Shown: in pieces, positions 15,299-26,081 of the stretch
Layout: each line of letters opens with the position of its first letter
Numbering within the stretch: position 1 is the stretch's first letter
Source: an uncultured Faecalibacterium sp.
Lineage (GTDB): Bacteria; Bacillota; Clostridia; Oscillospirales; Ruminococcaceae
DNA: 29,111 nt
Assembly: GCA_934547065.1 (NCBI GenBank)
Contig: CAKTEF010000021.1
Coordinates: 1-29,111, forward strand
Direction of reading: 5' to 3'
Translations under genes and position numbers: made by a program
The notes under the pieces: model-generated
Told to the model about the DNA's origin: nothing
What the model saw: the letters and a program-made list of their open reading frames with translations, nothing else
Database searches by the model: none

Positions 15299-15689
15299 TC
15301 GGATGTAAAAGTCATACTCTTGCAGGAACAAACCCCAAAATATGGGGAGAAAACGGGCGAAAACCACGAAAAAAGAACAAGATATTGTGGTAGAAAGCGG
15401 AATCTTTCCACTTTTTCCACCGAGTTTTCAACATTCAACACGGGTTCTTCACACCCGGCGTGGAAAACCGGATTCCGGCACCTGATTCCACAATCCTTTC
15501 ACACTGCATCCACAACCCGGTGGAAAAGCTTTCGTCCGCATGATTTCAGACCTTTTCCGACTTTTCCACATCTTCCCCACCCCCTACTACGATTACTACA
15601 ACAAGTTTAATATAGATCCGGCGGTTCAGCATCCATCGCGTATGGAACACGAGCTGAAACCTGTGATCCAGAAAAGGAGAGACGAACGC
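15299..15689. other. Replication origin region (oriC) between dnaA and dnaN
   Basis: 391 bases without a gene. They hold multiple DnaA-box-like sequences on both strands (TTTTCCACC 15413-15421, GATTCCACA 15484-15492, GCATCCACA 15506-15514, TTTTCCACA 15562-15570) and the 14-mer ACAAGATATTGTGG (15376-15389), also found upstream of dnaA. A DnaA-trio run next to an AT-rich stretch completes it. Strand polarity of genes flips around this locus: all left genes are minus, and dnaA to gyrA are plus. This is a confident origin by context; exact boundaries are not defined. Confidence 0.85.
15562..15615. promoter_or_regulatory. Basal unwinding element: DnaA box, GC cluster, DnaA-trios
   Basis: The DnaA-like box TTTTCCACA (15562-15570) is followed by a C-rich cluster and then seven in-register triplets CTA-CTA-CGA-TTA-CTA-CAA-CAA (15584-15604), leading into AT-rich GTTTAATATAG. 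The complement reads 3'-GAT-GAT-GCT-AAT-GAT, the DnaA-trio pattern known from B. subtilis. This is the likely site of strand opening. Confidence 0.75.
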
Positions 15690-16796
15690 TTGAATATCAT
15701 CTGCGATAAGACCCTGTTGAGTGCGGCCATCGACGGCGTTTCCAAAGCCGTCACCCTGCGCTCCACCATCCCGGTGCTGGAAGGCATCCTCCTGAAAGCC
15801 GAAGGCTTCCAGCTCACCCTGACCGGCTACGACCTGGAAATGGGCATCGTGACCACCATCGAAGCCAATGTCAAGGAGCCGGGAGAGATCGTGCTGAATG
15901 CAAAACTGCTCAGCAGCATGATCAGCCGAATGCCCTCCGGTCAAATCACGATCCAGTCGGCCGATAATGGCAAGACCACCATCCAGAGCGGCGTGGCACA
16001 GTTCGAAATCCAGTCCATGTCCGCCACCGATTTCCCGGAGCTGCCCAACACCGGAGCCGAGGAAACGCTGACCATCCCCACCGGCGTGCTGCGTGATATG
16101 ATCGACCGCACCCTGTACGCCGTCAGCCAGGATGAGAAAAAACCGGCGCATACCGGTGAATTATTTGAGATCGAGCCCGACAAGCTCACCGTGGTGGCCC
16201 TGGACGGCTACCGCCTGGCCATCGTGGAGCGGCCAATCCAGGCGGTCAAGGACATCCGGATCATCGTGCCCAGCAAAACCATGACCGAAGTGGCACATCT
16301 GCTGGCCAATGACGATGAGGAGCTGGTCCACATCTGCGCCAACCGCCGCTATGTGGTGTTCATGACGGCGGGCTACACCATCATGAGCCGCCTGATCGAG
16401 GGCGAATTCCTCAACTATCACAATGTGATCCCGGCCGGCAGCCGCACCCGCGTGACGCTGGACACCAAGGATTTCATCGAGACCATCGAGCGCGCTTCCC
16501 TGATCATCACCGAACGGCTGAAGAATCCCCTCCGCATCAGTTTTACAGAGGGTAAAGTCGTGGTCCGCTGCCAGACAAATCTGGGCCGCGTGGTGGATGA
16601 ATTCAACGCGCAGTGCGAGGGCGATGAGGTGGAGATCGGTTTCAACAACCGTTATCTGCTGGACGCGCTCCGCAATGCCCGCACCGAACAGGTCCGGCTG
16701 GAGATCAGCGGCCCCCTGAGCCCGGTCAAGGTTTTGCCGGCCGAGGGCAGCGACTTTTTGTACCTGGTGCTGCCTGTCCGCTTCAAGAACGATTGA
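15690..16796 (+). CDS. dnaN: DNA polymerase III beta sliding clamp
   Basis: Ring-shaped dimer that tethers the replicative polymerase and binds DnaA, mismatch and repair proteins. The protein has 368 aa starting MNIICDKTLLSAAIDGVSKAV, the family N-terminus. The start is TTG at 15690, ten bases after AAGGAG. Upstream in-frame ATGs (15540, 15642) lie in the origin DNA without ribosome sites and would add residues foreign to the family. Three clamp repeats follow. The C-terminus EGSDFLYLVLPVRF resembles the family end that forms the partner-binding pocket. Confidence 0.96.
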   Translation: MNIICDKTLLSAAIDGVSKAVTLRSTIPVLEGILLKAEGFQLTLTGYDLEMGIVTTIEANVKEPGEIVLNAKLLSSMISRMPSGQITIQSADNGKTTIQSGVAQFEIQSMSATDFPELPNTGAEETLTIPTGVLRDMIDRTLYAVSQDEKKPAHTGELFEIEPDKLTVVALDGYRLAIVERPIQAVKDIRIIVPSKTMTEVAHLLANDDEELVHICANRRYVVFMTAGYTIMSRLIEGEFLNYHNVIPAGSRTRVTLDTKDFIETIERASLIITERLKNPLRISFTEGKVVVRCQTNLGRVVDEFNAQCEGDEVEIGFNNRYLLDALRNARTEQVRLEISGPLSPVKVLPAEGSDFLYLVLPVRFKND

Positions 16797-16808
16797 GAGG
16801 CGAAAAAA

Positions 16809-17024
16809 ATGCAAAAAATTCTCATTCATACGGAATTTATCAAGCTGGATGCCCTGCTGAAATATGCCGGCCTGTGTGAAACGGGCGGCGAAGCCAAGGA
16901 GCTGGTGCAGGGCGGAGCCGTCAAGGTGAACGGCGAGGTGTGTACCATGCGGGGAAAAAAATGCCGCGCAGGGGACGTGATCGAGCTGGACGGCCAGAGC
17001 ATCACCGTGGGGCAGGGCCAGTAA
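16809..17024 (+). CDS. yaaA: S4-domain RNA-binding protein (YaaA/RlbA type)
   Basis: Small RNA-binding protein, 71 aa, with an S4 fold: [36 protein letters not shown] followed by [13 protein letters not shown]. Homologues between dnaN and recF in Firmicutes are linked to ribosome assembly. The ATG at 16809 has GAGAGG ahead, 12 bases after the dnaN stop, and recF follows 3 bases after its stop, so dnaN, this gene and recF form one operon. The symbol follows B. subtilis yaaA; the precise role is not shown by sequence. Confidence 0.9.
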   Translation: MQKILIHTEFIKLDALLKYAGLCETGGEAKELVQGGAVKVNGEVCTMRGKKCRAGDVIELDGQSITVGQGQ

Positions 17025-17027
17025 ACC

Positions 17028-18149
17028 ATGCGTCTGCTCTCCTTAGAAGTAACGAATTATCGCAACATTGCATCCGCGACCCTGACCCCCGGCCGGGAGC
17101 TGACCGTGATCTGCGGCAACAACGGCCAGGGGAAAACGAACCTGCTGGAAGCCATCTGGCTGCTGACCGGCGGCAAGAGCTTCCGGGGCGGAAAAGATGC
17201 GGAGCTGGTGCGGCGGGGCGAGCCTTTTGCCGTGCTGGAAGCGTCCACCCTCCGCGCACAGCAGGAGGAGCGGGAGCCGGACGACCCGAACCGGGTGCGG
17301 CTGACCATCGGCACCCCGGATTCTGCCCGGCCCGGCCGCACGGCTTCGGTAAACGGGGCACCGCCCAAGCGGGCCTCGACACTGGCGGGCAGCTTTCCGG
17401 CGGTGGTGTTCGACCCCGGCCACCTGAGCCTGGTCAAGGGCGCACCGGAAGGGCGGCGGAAATTTTTGGACGCGGCATTGTGCCAGCTGTACCCCGGCTA
17501 CCTGACCGTTTACCGCAGGTATGTGCGGGCCTTGCAGCAGAAAAACGCGCTGCTGCGCCGTTCACCGTCCGGGCAGGAACGTCCCTACGCCGAAAAAATT
17601 TCCTTGCTGGAAGTGCTGAACACCGAGCTTGCCGCCCAGGGCGAGGCCATCCAGCGGCGGCGGCGGGCGTATCTGGAACAGCTGGCTCCCCTGGCCTGCG
17701 CCAATTATGCAGAGCTTTCCCGTGGGGCCGAGCGGATGGAGCTGCGGTATGCGGCCCAGTTTGAACCGGGTGGCCTGGCCCGGCTGCTCAAAGACCGCCA
17801 GCCGGAAGAACTGCGGGCAGGGCAGAGCCTGTGCGGCCCCCACCGCGAAGATCTGGAACTGCTGCTGGACGGCCAGCCTGCCAGGGTGTTCGCCAGCCAG
17901 GGACAGCAGCGCAGCGTGGTCCTCAGCCTGAAAATGGCGGAAGCGGCTGCCGCGGCCTCCATCACCGGGGAGCACCCGGTCCTGCTGCTGGACGATGTGC
18001 TCAGCGAGCTGGACGATCACCGCAAGCAGTATCTGCTGACCCGGATGCGGGAAAAGCAGACGTTCGTTACAAGCTGCGACGACACCGCGTTCCTAAAAAC
18101 GGACGGTGAGGTCTACCGGATGGACGGCGGTGTTCTGAGCCGGGCATGA
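17028..18149 (+). CDS. recF: DNA replication and repair protein RecF
   Basis: SMC-like ATPase that helps load RecA on gapped DNA with RecO and RecR. The protein has 373 aa. Walker A is GNNGQGKT (30-37), the ABC signature is SQGQQRSVVLSLKMAE, and Walker B is LLLDDVLSELD. The ATG at 17028 starts 3 bases after the S4 gene stop, suggesting coupling. The local ribosome site is weak (GGGGCAGGG). Length and motif order are standard. Confidence 0.96.
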   Translation: MRLLSLEVTNYRNIASATLTPGRELTVICGNNGQGKTNLLEAIWLLTGGKSFRGGKDAELVRRGEPFAVLEASTLRAQQEEREPDDPNRVRLTIGTPDSARPGRTASVNGAPPKRASTLAGSFPAVVFDPGHLSLVKGAPEGRRKFLDAALCQLYPGYLTVYRRYVRALQQKNALLRRSPSGQERPYAEKISLLEVLNTELAAQGEAIQRRRRAYLEQLAPLACANYAELSRGAERMELRYAAQFEPGGLARLLKDRQPEELRAGQSLCGPHREDLELLLDGQPARVFASQGQQRSVVLSLKMAEAAAAASITGEHPVLLLDDVLSELDDHRKQYLLTRMREKQTFVTSCDDTAFLKTDGEVYRMDGGVLSRA

Positions 18150-20630
<2,481 letters not shown>

Positions 20631-20638
20631 GCATGCTC

Positions 20639-20816
20639 GCCCTCTCCGTCTTTGCTTCGCAAATCTACCTTGTACTCCCTCTGTCGCTTACGCGACATCT
20701 CCCTCCGGCCGGAGGGAGTCTTTCAAAGGGGGAGGCCTTGGCAAAGAGATGACGTTTGCGTGGACTGCCAAGGGCTCCCACTTTGGGGGAGCTGGCGCGT
20801 AAGCGCCTGAGAGGGC
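20639..20816. repeat. MITE-like palindromic element, family M copy 2
   Basis: Occupies most of the gyrB-gyrA gap. Its inverted ends are GCCCTCTCCGTC and the complement of GCCCTCTCAGGC. Bases 20675-20724 match 1309-1358 with two mismatches, including the 20-base palindrome CTCCCTCCGGCCGGAGGGAG and TGTCGC/GCGACA. The outer parts differ from copy 1, so the elements are mosaics. It starts 8 bases after the gyrB stop. Confidence 0.8.
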
Positions 20817-20839
20817 GAGGCTGTTTTCCGAGAAAAAAT

Positions 20840-20863
20840 CCCTTTCCTGTATAAAAGAAAGGG
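20840..20863 (+). promoter_or_regulatory. Hairpin before gyrA ribosome site
   Basis: CCCTTTC (20840-20846) pairs with GAAAGGG (20857-20863) around CTGTATAAAA, 13 bases upstream of the GGAGG of gyrA. No U-run follows, so it is not a classical terminator. TATAAA in the loop could be a -10 but lacks a recognisable -35. Confidence 0.35.
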
Positions 20864-20884
20864 TCAAACCCTATGGAGGAAACA

Positions 20885-23461
20885 ATGGAAGAAGATTATG
20901 TGATGATACCGGGCAGCGGTACCAAAAAGATCATCCGCGATGTCAAAAAGGAGATCGAGACCGCGTTCCTGGACTACTCCATGTCGGTCATCGTGTCCCG
21001 CGCTCTGCCCGACGTGCGCGACGGCCTGAAGCCGGTGCATCGCCGCATCCTGTACACCATGCATGAGCGCGGAAACGACCCCAGCCATGCATACCGCAAG
21101 TCCGCCGACACCGTGGGTGCCGTTCTGGGCTCCTACCACCCCCACGGCGACGCATCCGTTTACGATGCCATGGTCCGCCTGGCGCAGGATTTCTCGCTGC
21201 GCTACCCGCTGGTGGACGGCCAGGGTAACTTTGGCTCGGTGGACGGCGACCCCCCGGCTGCTTACCGTTACACCGAAGCCCGCATGAGCCGGATGGCCGT
21301 GGAGATGCTGACCGACATCGACAAGGATACCATCGACTGGGACCCCAACTTTGACGAGACGAAAAAAGAACCCAGCGTGCTGCCCTGCCGGTTCCCGAAC
21401 CTGCTGGTCAACGGCAGCCAGGGCATTGCCGTCGGCATGGCCACCAACATCCCGCCCCACAATCTGAGTGAGGTGATCGACGGCTGCGTGGCCTACATCG
21501 ACGACCCGGACATCGACCTGCCCGGCCTGATGGAGCACATCAAGGGCCCGGACTTCCCCACCGCCGGCATCATTATGGGCCGCAGCGGCATCCGCGCCGC
21601 CTACGCCACCGGCCGCGGCAAGATCACCCTGCGGGGCCGCGCCTCCATTGAGGAAAAGAAGAACGGCCGCGCCCAGATCATCGTGACCGAGATCCCCTAT
21701 ATGGTCAACAAGGCCCGCCTGATCGAGAACATCGCCGAGCTGGTCAAGGAAAAGCGGATCGAGGGCATCAGCGACCTGAACGATGAGACCAACCGGAAAG
21801 GCATGCGCATCGTGATCGACGTGCGCAAGGATGCCAACCCCCAGGTGGTGCTGAACCAGCTGTACCAGTACACCCAGCTGCAGGACACCGTGGGCGTGAT
21901 CATGCTGGCCATCGACCACAAGGTGCCCAAGGTCATGACCCTGAAGCAGATGATCCAGAAGTATGTGGAGTTCCAGGACGAAGTGGTGCGCCGCCGCACC
22001 CAGTACGACCTGAAAAAGGCCCGTGAGCGTGCGCATATCCTGGAAGGCCTGAAAAAGGCCACCGACATCGTGGACGAGCTGATCGCCACCATCCGCGCCT
22101 GCAAGGGCGGCATGGCCGAGGCCAAGGCAGCCATCATGGAGCAGTTCGGCTTTGACGATCCCCAGGCCGATGCCATCGTCAAGCTGCAGCTGGGCCGTCT
22201 GGCCGGTCTGGAAATCCTCAAGATCGAGGAAGAACTGGGTTCCCTGAACGCCAAGATCAAGGATTGGGAGGACATCCTGGCCAACGACAGCCGCGTGCTG
22301 GAGATCGTAAAGGCGGAGCTGCTGGAAATGAAGCGCCGCTTTGGCGATGACCGCCGCACCGAGATCGAGACCGTGAACGGCGAGGTGGACATTGAGGACC
22401 TGATCGCGGAGGAGCAGTGTGTGTACACCCTGACCGAGGCCGGTTATATCAAGCGTCAGCTCAAGGCCACCTATCAGGCCCAGAAGCGCGGCGGCCGCGG
22501 CATTTCCGGCATGACCCGCAAGGAAGAAGACATTGTGCAGGAAATGTTCGTGGGTTCCACCCATGATTATGTCCTGTTCGTCACCGATAAGGGCCGCCTG
22601 TTCCGCATCAAGGGTTACACCATCGCCGAGGGCAGCCGCACCAGCAAGGGCACCAACATCGTCAACCTGCTGCAGCTGGCCGAGGGCGAAAAAGTCACCA
22701 ATATGCTCTGCCAGAGCAAGGATGCAGCCAGTGAGGGCGGCTTTGTGACCATGGTCACGAAGCAGGGCCTCATCAAGCGCACTCCGCTGGAGCAGTATGC
22801 CAACATCCGCAAGAGCGGCCTGATCGGCATTGCCCTGAACGAGGGCGATGCCCTGGCCTGGACCCGCCTGACCACCGGCCATGATATGCTGATCGTGGCC
22901 ACCCGCAACGGCCAGGCCATCCGCTTCCGCGAGGAGGAGGCCCGGCCCATGGGCCGCAGCGGCCACGGTGTCCGCGCCATCCGCCTGGCCGAGGGCGACG
23001 AGGTGGTGGGCGTGTGCATCTGCCGCGAGAACGCCACCATCCTGACCGTGACCGAAAACGGCAAGGGCCGCCGCTCGGAGATCGACACCTACCGCATCAC
23101 GGCCCGCGGCGGCAAGGGCATCCGCAACTACGATGCTTCCAAGGACAACGTTGCTGCCGTGAAGATCGTGGACGATGTGGATGATATTCTGCTCGGCAGC
23201 CAGGAGGGCATCATCATCCGCCTGCACGCCGACGAGATCCCGGTGCAGAGCCGCTACGGCTCCGGTGTCCGTGTGATGCGCCTGGGCGAGAACGACAAGG
23301 TGATGGTGCTGGCCCGCACCGACCACGATGACGAGGCCCAGACCGGGACCGTTGAAGCCGAGGAGGGCGACGAGCCGACCGCCGAGCAGCTGGCCGCCAT
23401 GGAAGCTGCCGATGAAGCTTCGGCTGCCGAGACCCCGGAAGCAGACAGCAGCGAGGACTGA
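20885..23461 (+). CDS. gyrA: DNA gyrase subunit A
   Basis: DNA cleavage and wrapping subunit of gyrase. The protein has 858 aa from the ATG at 20885; the ATG at 20873 overlaps the GGAGG ribosome site and is rejected. The winged-helix active site has catalytic Tyr129 in [10 protein letters not shown]. The quinolone region is [20 protein letters not shown], with Ala90 at the E. coli Ser83 position and Asp94 at the Asp87 position. The C-terminal beta-pinwheel carries the GyrA box QKRGGRG, needed for supercoiling, so this is gyrase and not ParC. The tail is acidic ([23 protein letters not shown] shortened here to its character: Glu, Ala, Asp). It is transcribed in the same direction as gyrB. Confidence 0.97.
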   Translation: MEEDYVMIPGSGTKKIIRDVKKEIETAFLDYSMSVIVSRALPDVRDGLKPVHRRILYTMHERGNDPSHAYRKSADTVGAVLGSYHPHGDASVYDAMVRLAQDFSLRYPLVDGQGNFGSVDGDPPAAYRYTEARMSRMAVEMLTDIDKDTIDWDPNFDETKKEPSVLPCRFPNLLVNGSQGIAVGMATNIPPHNLSEVIDGCVAYIDDPDIDLPGLMEHIKGPDFPTAGIIMGRSGIRAAYATGRGKITLRGRASIEEKKNGRAQIIVTEIPYMVNKARLIENIAELVKEKRIEGISDLNDETNRKGMRIVIDVRKDANPQVVLNQLYQYTQLQDTVGVIMLAIDHKVPKVMTLKQMIQKYVEFQDEVVRRRTQYDLKKARERAHILEGLKKATDIVDELIATIRACKGGMAEAKAAIMEQFGFDDPQADAIVKLQLGRLAGLEILKIEEELGSLNAKIKDWEDILANDSRVLEIVKAELLEMKRRFGDDRRTEIETVNGEVDIEDLIAEEQCVYTLTEAGYIKRQLKATYQAQKRGGRGISGMTRKEEDIVQEMFVGSTHDYVLFVTDKGRLFRIKGYTIAEGSRTSKGTNIVNLLQLAEGEKVTNMLCQSKDAASEGGFVTMVTKQGLIKRTPLEQYANIRKSGLIGIALNEGDALAWTRLTTGHDMLIVATRNGQAIRFREEEARPMGRSGHGVRAIRLAEGDEVVGVCICRENATILTVTENGKGRRSEIDTYRITARGGKGIRNYDASKDNVAAVKIVDDVDDILLGSQEGIIIRLHADEIPVQSRYGSGVRVMRLGENDKVMVLARTDHDDEAQTGTVEAEEGDEPTAEQLAAMEAADEASAAETPEADSSED

Positions 23462-23509
23462 TTTGAAATCCCCCCTGATCGGAAAGCTCAATTGAGGAAA
23501 AAGTTAGCC

Positions 23510-23538
23510 TGGACTTCTATCCGAAAATGTGATAAAAT
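23510..23538 (+). promoter_or_regulatory. Promoter of mntP riboswitch transcript
   Basis: -35 TGGACT (23510-23515), 17-base spacer, -10 TAAAAT (23533-23538) with TGA upstream (extended -10). It starts transcription just before the aptamer. Confidence 0.6.
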
Positions 23539-23540
23539 AA

Positions 23541-23666
23541 CCAAACAATCATAGACTCTCATGGGGGAGTAGCAGGCGCTGTTTGCAGACGGCGCAGCAA
23601 GTCAACACAATGGCGGCCCGGTCGGCTGTCTGGCTTGCTTTCATTTGCGAGACTCATGTGTTTTGG
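23541..23666 (+). ncRNA. yybP-ykoY manganese riboswitch aptamer
   Basis: In the 333-base gyrA-mntP gap. The family landmarks GGGGGAGTAGC (23563-23573) and TTGCGAGACTCATG (23645-23658) bracket a GC-rich paired region containing GTCAACACAATGG. The closing stem is CCAAACA (23541-23547) with TGTTTTGG (23659-23666) and one bulge. This family senses Mn2+ and turns on exporters such as mntP, which is exactly the next gene. An intrinsic terminator follows the aptamer. Confidence 0.85.
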
Positions 23667-23717
23667 TGCGCCGTACCACGCCCATTCCACATGGAAGTCC
23701 GTTTTACTCAAAATGTG

Positions 23718-23755
23718 ACCCGGAATTGGACGTAGCGTGCCGATTCCGGGTTTTT
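23718..23755 (+). terminator. Riboswitch-controlled terminator before mntP
   Basis: Perfect 9-bp stem ACCCGGAAT/ATTCCGGGT (23718-23726 with 23743-23751) followed by TTTTTCG. Its place between aptamer and gene fits an expression platform that stops transcription when Mn2+ is low. Confidence 0.8.
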
Positions 23756-23794
23756 CGTTGCCCTAATTTTCGTCGGTTCAGGAGGAATTCGATC

Positions 23795-24379
23795 ATGGAA
23801 TGGAGTTTTTTGTTTTTTGTAAACAGCGCACTGCTGGGCGTGGGCCTTGCCATGGACGCATTTTCCGTCTCGATGGCAAACGGCCTGCACGACCCCGGAA
23901 TGTCCCGAAAGCGAATGTGCATCATTGCGGGCACCTTTGGCGTGTTCCAGGCTGTGATGCCCATGACCGGCTGGATCTGCGTCCACACCATTGTGGAGCT
24001 GTTCTCCTCGTTTGAAGTCCTGATCCCCTGGATCGCTCTGATCCTGCTGAGTTACATCGGCGGCAAGATGCTGGTGGAAGGCATCCGGGGCGAAGAAGCG
24101 GAGGAAGCGGTCGAACTCAGCGCGGGTGCGCTGTTCATGCAGGGCGTGGCGACCAGCATCGACGCGCTGTCCGTCGGCTTTACCATCTCGGAATACGGCT
24201 GGCTGATGGCACTGACAGCATCCGTCATCATTGCGCTGGTCACATTCTTCATCTGCATGGCGGGCCTGCGCATCGGCAAAACGTTCGGCACAAAGCTCTC
24301 CGGCAAGGCTTCTGTGCTGGGCGGGGTCATCCTCATCGGCATCGGCCTGGAAATTTTTGTTTCCGGCATCATGGGCTGA
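23795..24379 (+). CDS. mntP: Manganese efflux pump MntP
   Basis: Inner-membrane Mn2+ exporter of the DUF204 family, 194 aa, with six predicted transmembrane helices in two repeats. The metal-binding signatures are AMDAFSVS with Asp21 in helix 1 and ATSIDALSVGF with Asp123 in helix 4. The ATG at 23795 has AGGAGG nine bases upstream; the open frame from 23645 lies inside the riboswitch and is not coding. Control by the upstream Mn2+ riboswitch supports the substrate. It is followed by a strong terminator, so it is a single-gene unit. Confidence 0.95.
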   Translation: MEWSFLFFVNSALLGVGLAMDAFSVSMANGLHDPGMSRKRMCIIAGTFGVFQAVMPMTGWICVHTIVELFSSFEVLIPWIALILLSYIGGKMLVEGIRGEEAEEAVELSAGALFMQGVATSIDALSVGFTISEYGWLMALTASVIIALVTFFICMAGLRIGKTFGTKLSGKASVLGGVILIGIGLEIFVSGIMG

Positions 24380-24403
24380 GAAGCACTCAGGCGCTGACGC
24401 GCC

Positions 24404-24431
24404 AGCTCTCCGATTGGGAGAGCTTTTTTAT
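24404..24431 (+). terminator. Terminator after mntP
   Basis: AGCTCTCC (24404-24411) pairs with GGAGAGCT (24417-24424), followed by a run of seven T. It begins inside a CACTCAGGCGCTGACGCGCC context that resembles a fragment of repeat family M used as a terminator. Confidence 0.9.
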
Positions 24432-24454
24432 TTGAAATTTTACAGAAAGACTGC

Positions 24455-24484
24455 TTGACAATTTCGCCAAAAAAAAAATATAAT
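24455..24484 (+). promoter_or_regulatory. Consensus promoter of lipoprotein gene
   Basis: Perfect TTGACA (24455-24460), 18-base spacer ending in a ten-A run, perfect TATAAT (24479-24484). This is the strongest promoter by consensus in the window; the leader is about 65 bases. Confidence 0.9.
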
Positions 24485-24553
24485 GGAAGAAAAAGGTTGT
24501 GCATGATTACAGCACTGCCTGAGGTGTTTCTGTATGAAATGGAGGAACTGGCT

Positions 24554-25141
24554 ATGAAATTCGTGAAAAAACTTTTGGCTGTCGTATTGGCTGGTACAAT
24601 GGTGCTCACCCTGCTCACCAGCTGTGGAACATCCAAAACGAAAATTGAAGATTACATCGAGTCGATGCCTTCGGTTACTTTAGAGTCCATGGTTGAGGAT
24701 GGGACTGATTCTCATGTCACACTGAAGCCGGTCAAAAACAATGATGCTGCGCTTTTGGCCAGCAAAGTGAAAGACTGGCTGGCAGTATCTGCAAACGCCG
24801 ATAAAACCGCTCAGGATTATATGATAGATCTGATGGGTGACGATGCTGCATATGATTCGTTTAGAGAAACTTTTGTTGATGATGATAAGGATGAGTATGT
24901 CGGCATCAGCTTCATAAAGCTTCCTTCTGAAACATTTGATTTGCAAAATGCATGGTTCGCCTACAATCTTATGTCAAAAGAACGCGTTATGATTATTTCC
25001 ACTTGGGATGCAGCTGATGGTTCTGAAGGCACGGTCAGCGTAACGACAGAAAAAATTGGGAATAACACGTATGCTTTTGCTGTGATCCGTACTCCTGGTC
25101 GCGACTCCAGCACGAGTGGAGGTGGCGATATTCATTTATAA
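24554..25141 (+). CDS. Small secreted lipoprotein of unknown function
   Basis: 195 aa. It opens with MKFVKKLLAVVLAGTMVLTL and then LTSC, a lipoprotein signal peptide with lipobox LTSC; the cysteine (residue 23 or so) would be lipidated and anchor the protein outside the membrane. The mature part is acidic (clusters such as FVDDDKDEY) with no domain I recognise, and ends in a Ser/Gly-rich tail (RDSSTSGGGDIHL). The ATG at 24554 has GGAGG eight bases upstream; the longer open frame from 24455 starts inside the promoter and is rejected. Codon use is AT-richer than the neighbours (GAT, TTT, AAA), suggesting a different origin. It has its own consensus promoter and a terminator, so it is a monocistronic unit. 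Confidence 0.85.
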   Translation: MKFVKKLLAVVLAGTMVLTLLTSCGTSKTKIEDYIESMPSVTLESMVEDGTDSHVTLKPVKNNDAALLASKVKDWLAVSANADKTAQDYMIDLMGDDAAYDSFRETFVDDDKDEYVGISFIKLPSETFDLQNAWFAYNLMSKERVMIISTWDAADGSEGTVSVTTEKIGNNTYAFAVIRTPGRDSSTSGGGDIHL

Positions 25142-25204
25142 TTGATCTTACACCGAACATCTGCCCGGCAGGATTTTCTGCACGGGTTTGATCCAATAAT
25201 AAAA

Positions 25205-25248
25205 ACGAGACAGGCTTTTCCAAACGGAACGGCCTGTCTCGTTTTTTT
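25205..25248. terminator. Bidirectional terminator between lipoprotein gene and GntR gene
   Basis: Perfect 11-bp stem ACGAGACAGGC/GCCTGTCTCGT (25205-25215 with 25232-25242). Seven T follow on the plus strand, and CGTTTTTATTATT follows on the minus strand. It serves two converging genes. Confidence 0.9.
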
Positions 25249-25276
25249 GCGGCAGATGATTCGGAAATTGAGCCGT

Positions 25277-25292
25277 TGTTCCGCGTGGAACA
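25277..25292. promoter_or_regulatory. parS site 4
   Basis: TGTTCCGCGTGGAACA, a perfect palindrome touching the stop codon of the GntR gene. It is the only parS on the right side of the origin in this window, about 9.6 kb past the dnaN start. Confidence 0.9.
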
Positions 25293-25973
25293 TTATTTTT
25301 CCGGCTCAAAATAGTCGGCGTATTCTTCGGTCAGCTTGCTGCCCAGCCGCCGGATGCCGCCGTAAAGGTGGCGCTCCACCAACGGCTCAAAGGCGGCCAT
25401 GTCGCACCGCTCGATCGCGTCGATCAGGTTGTGGTGGTCGGCGATCACCTCATCCAGCCCGCCGCTGGTGATGGTGTCCAGCATCCGGAAGCGGCTGTAA
25501 TCGGCGTGAGCGTTCTGCAGCGTCCGCCACAGGTACATTTTGTCCATGGCCGCAAACCAGGTCTCGTGGAGCAGGCGGTCGGCTTCGTAGAGTTTATTAT
25601 AGTCCGGCTGCTGGGCGTGGGCCAGGGTGTCGTAGGCTTCGGCCCGCCTGCGGATCAGTGCCCGCTGCTCCGGCGTACACCGGGGCGAAAAATCGCGCAG
25701 GATGCGGGCCTCCACGGCGGTGCGCTCGTAGATCAGCTCGTCCACGATCTTCCGGTTCAGCCGGGTCACGGTGGTGCCTTTATAAGGTACGATCTTCACC
25801 AGCCCGTTTTCCTGCAGCTTTTGCAGCACCACCCGGATCAGCGAGCGCGGCGCGCCGAACCGGGCACAGAGCGGGTTCTCGCTCAGCGGGCTGCCCGGCC
25901 GCAGGGTCAGGTCAATGATCTCCCGTTCCAGCACCGCATAGATCTCAGCATCCGATTTGTATTGTTCCATCAT
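25293..25973 (-). CDS. GntR-family regulator, FadR/FCD type
   Basis: Predicted transcription factor with an N-terminal winged helix (about 8-70: ILREREI-like helix, then SENPLCARFGAPRSLIRVVLQKLQENGLV) and a C-terminal FCD ligand domain. FCD metal ligands are visible as DRLLH, ADHH and ERH. The protein has 226 aa from the ATG at 25973, which follows AAGGTGG; the in-frame ATG at 26021 adds 16 unusual residues and has no ribosome site. The ligand and target genes are unknown; it stands alone between a converging lipoprotein gene and a repeat. FCD regulators often sense small organic acids. Confidence 0.9.
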   Translation of the reverse strand: MMEQYKSDAEIYAVLEREIIDLTLRPGSPLSENPLCARFGAPRSLIRVVLQKLQENGLVKIVPYKGTTVTRLNRKIVDELIYERTAVEARILRDFSPRCTPEQRALIRRRAEAYDTLAHAQQPDYNKLYEADRLLHETWFAAMDKMYLWRTLQNAHADYSRFRMLDTITSGGLDEVIADHHNLIDAIERCDMAAFEPLVERHLYGGIRRLGSKLTEEYADYFEPEK

Positions 25974-26081
25974 CACTACCACCTTATCGAAAACCACTTG
26001 TTGCCCTTTGCTGCGGAGCAATCCATGCTGTACACTCCACAGGCTTCATGCAGTCAGCAGGGCCATGACCGACATGCCAAT

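Noticed and set aside
15540..15689. 50-residue N-terminal extension of DnaN
   Set aside because: It would cover the origin-unwinding element, lacks a ribosome site and is foreign to the family; TTG at 15690 has AAGGAG.
20864..23491. 875-codon minus-strand frame opposite gyrA
   Set aside because: Shadow of GyrA, with His/Leu/Ala-rich composition typical of antisense GC-rich frames.
23688..23703. parS-like CATTCCACATGGAAGT in the mntP leader
   Set aside because: Only the inner 12 bases match; both outer base pairs are lost, so I did not count it as parS.
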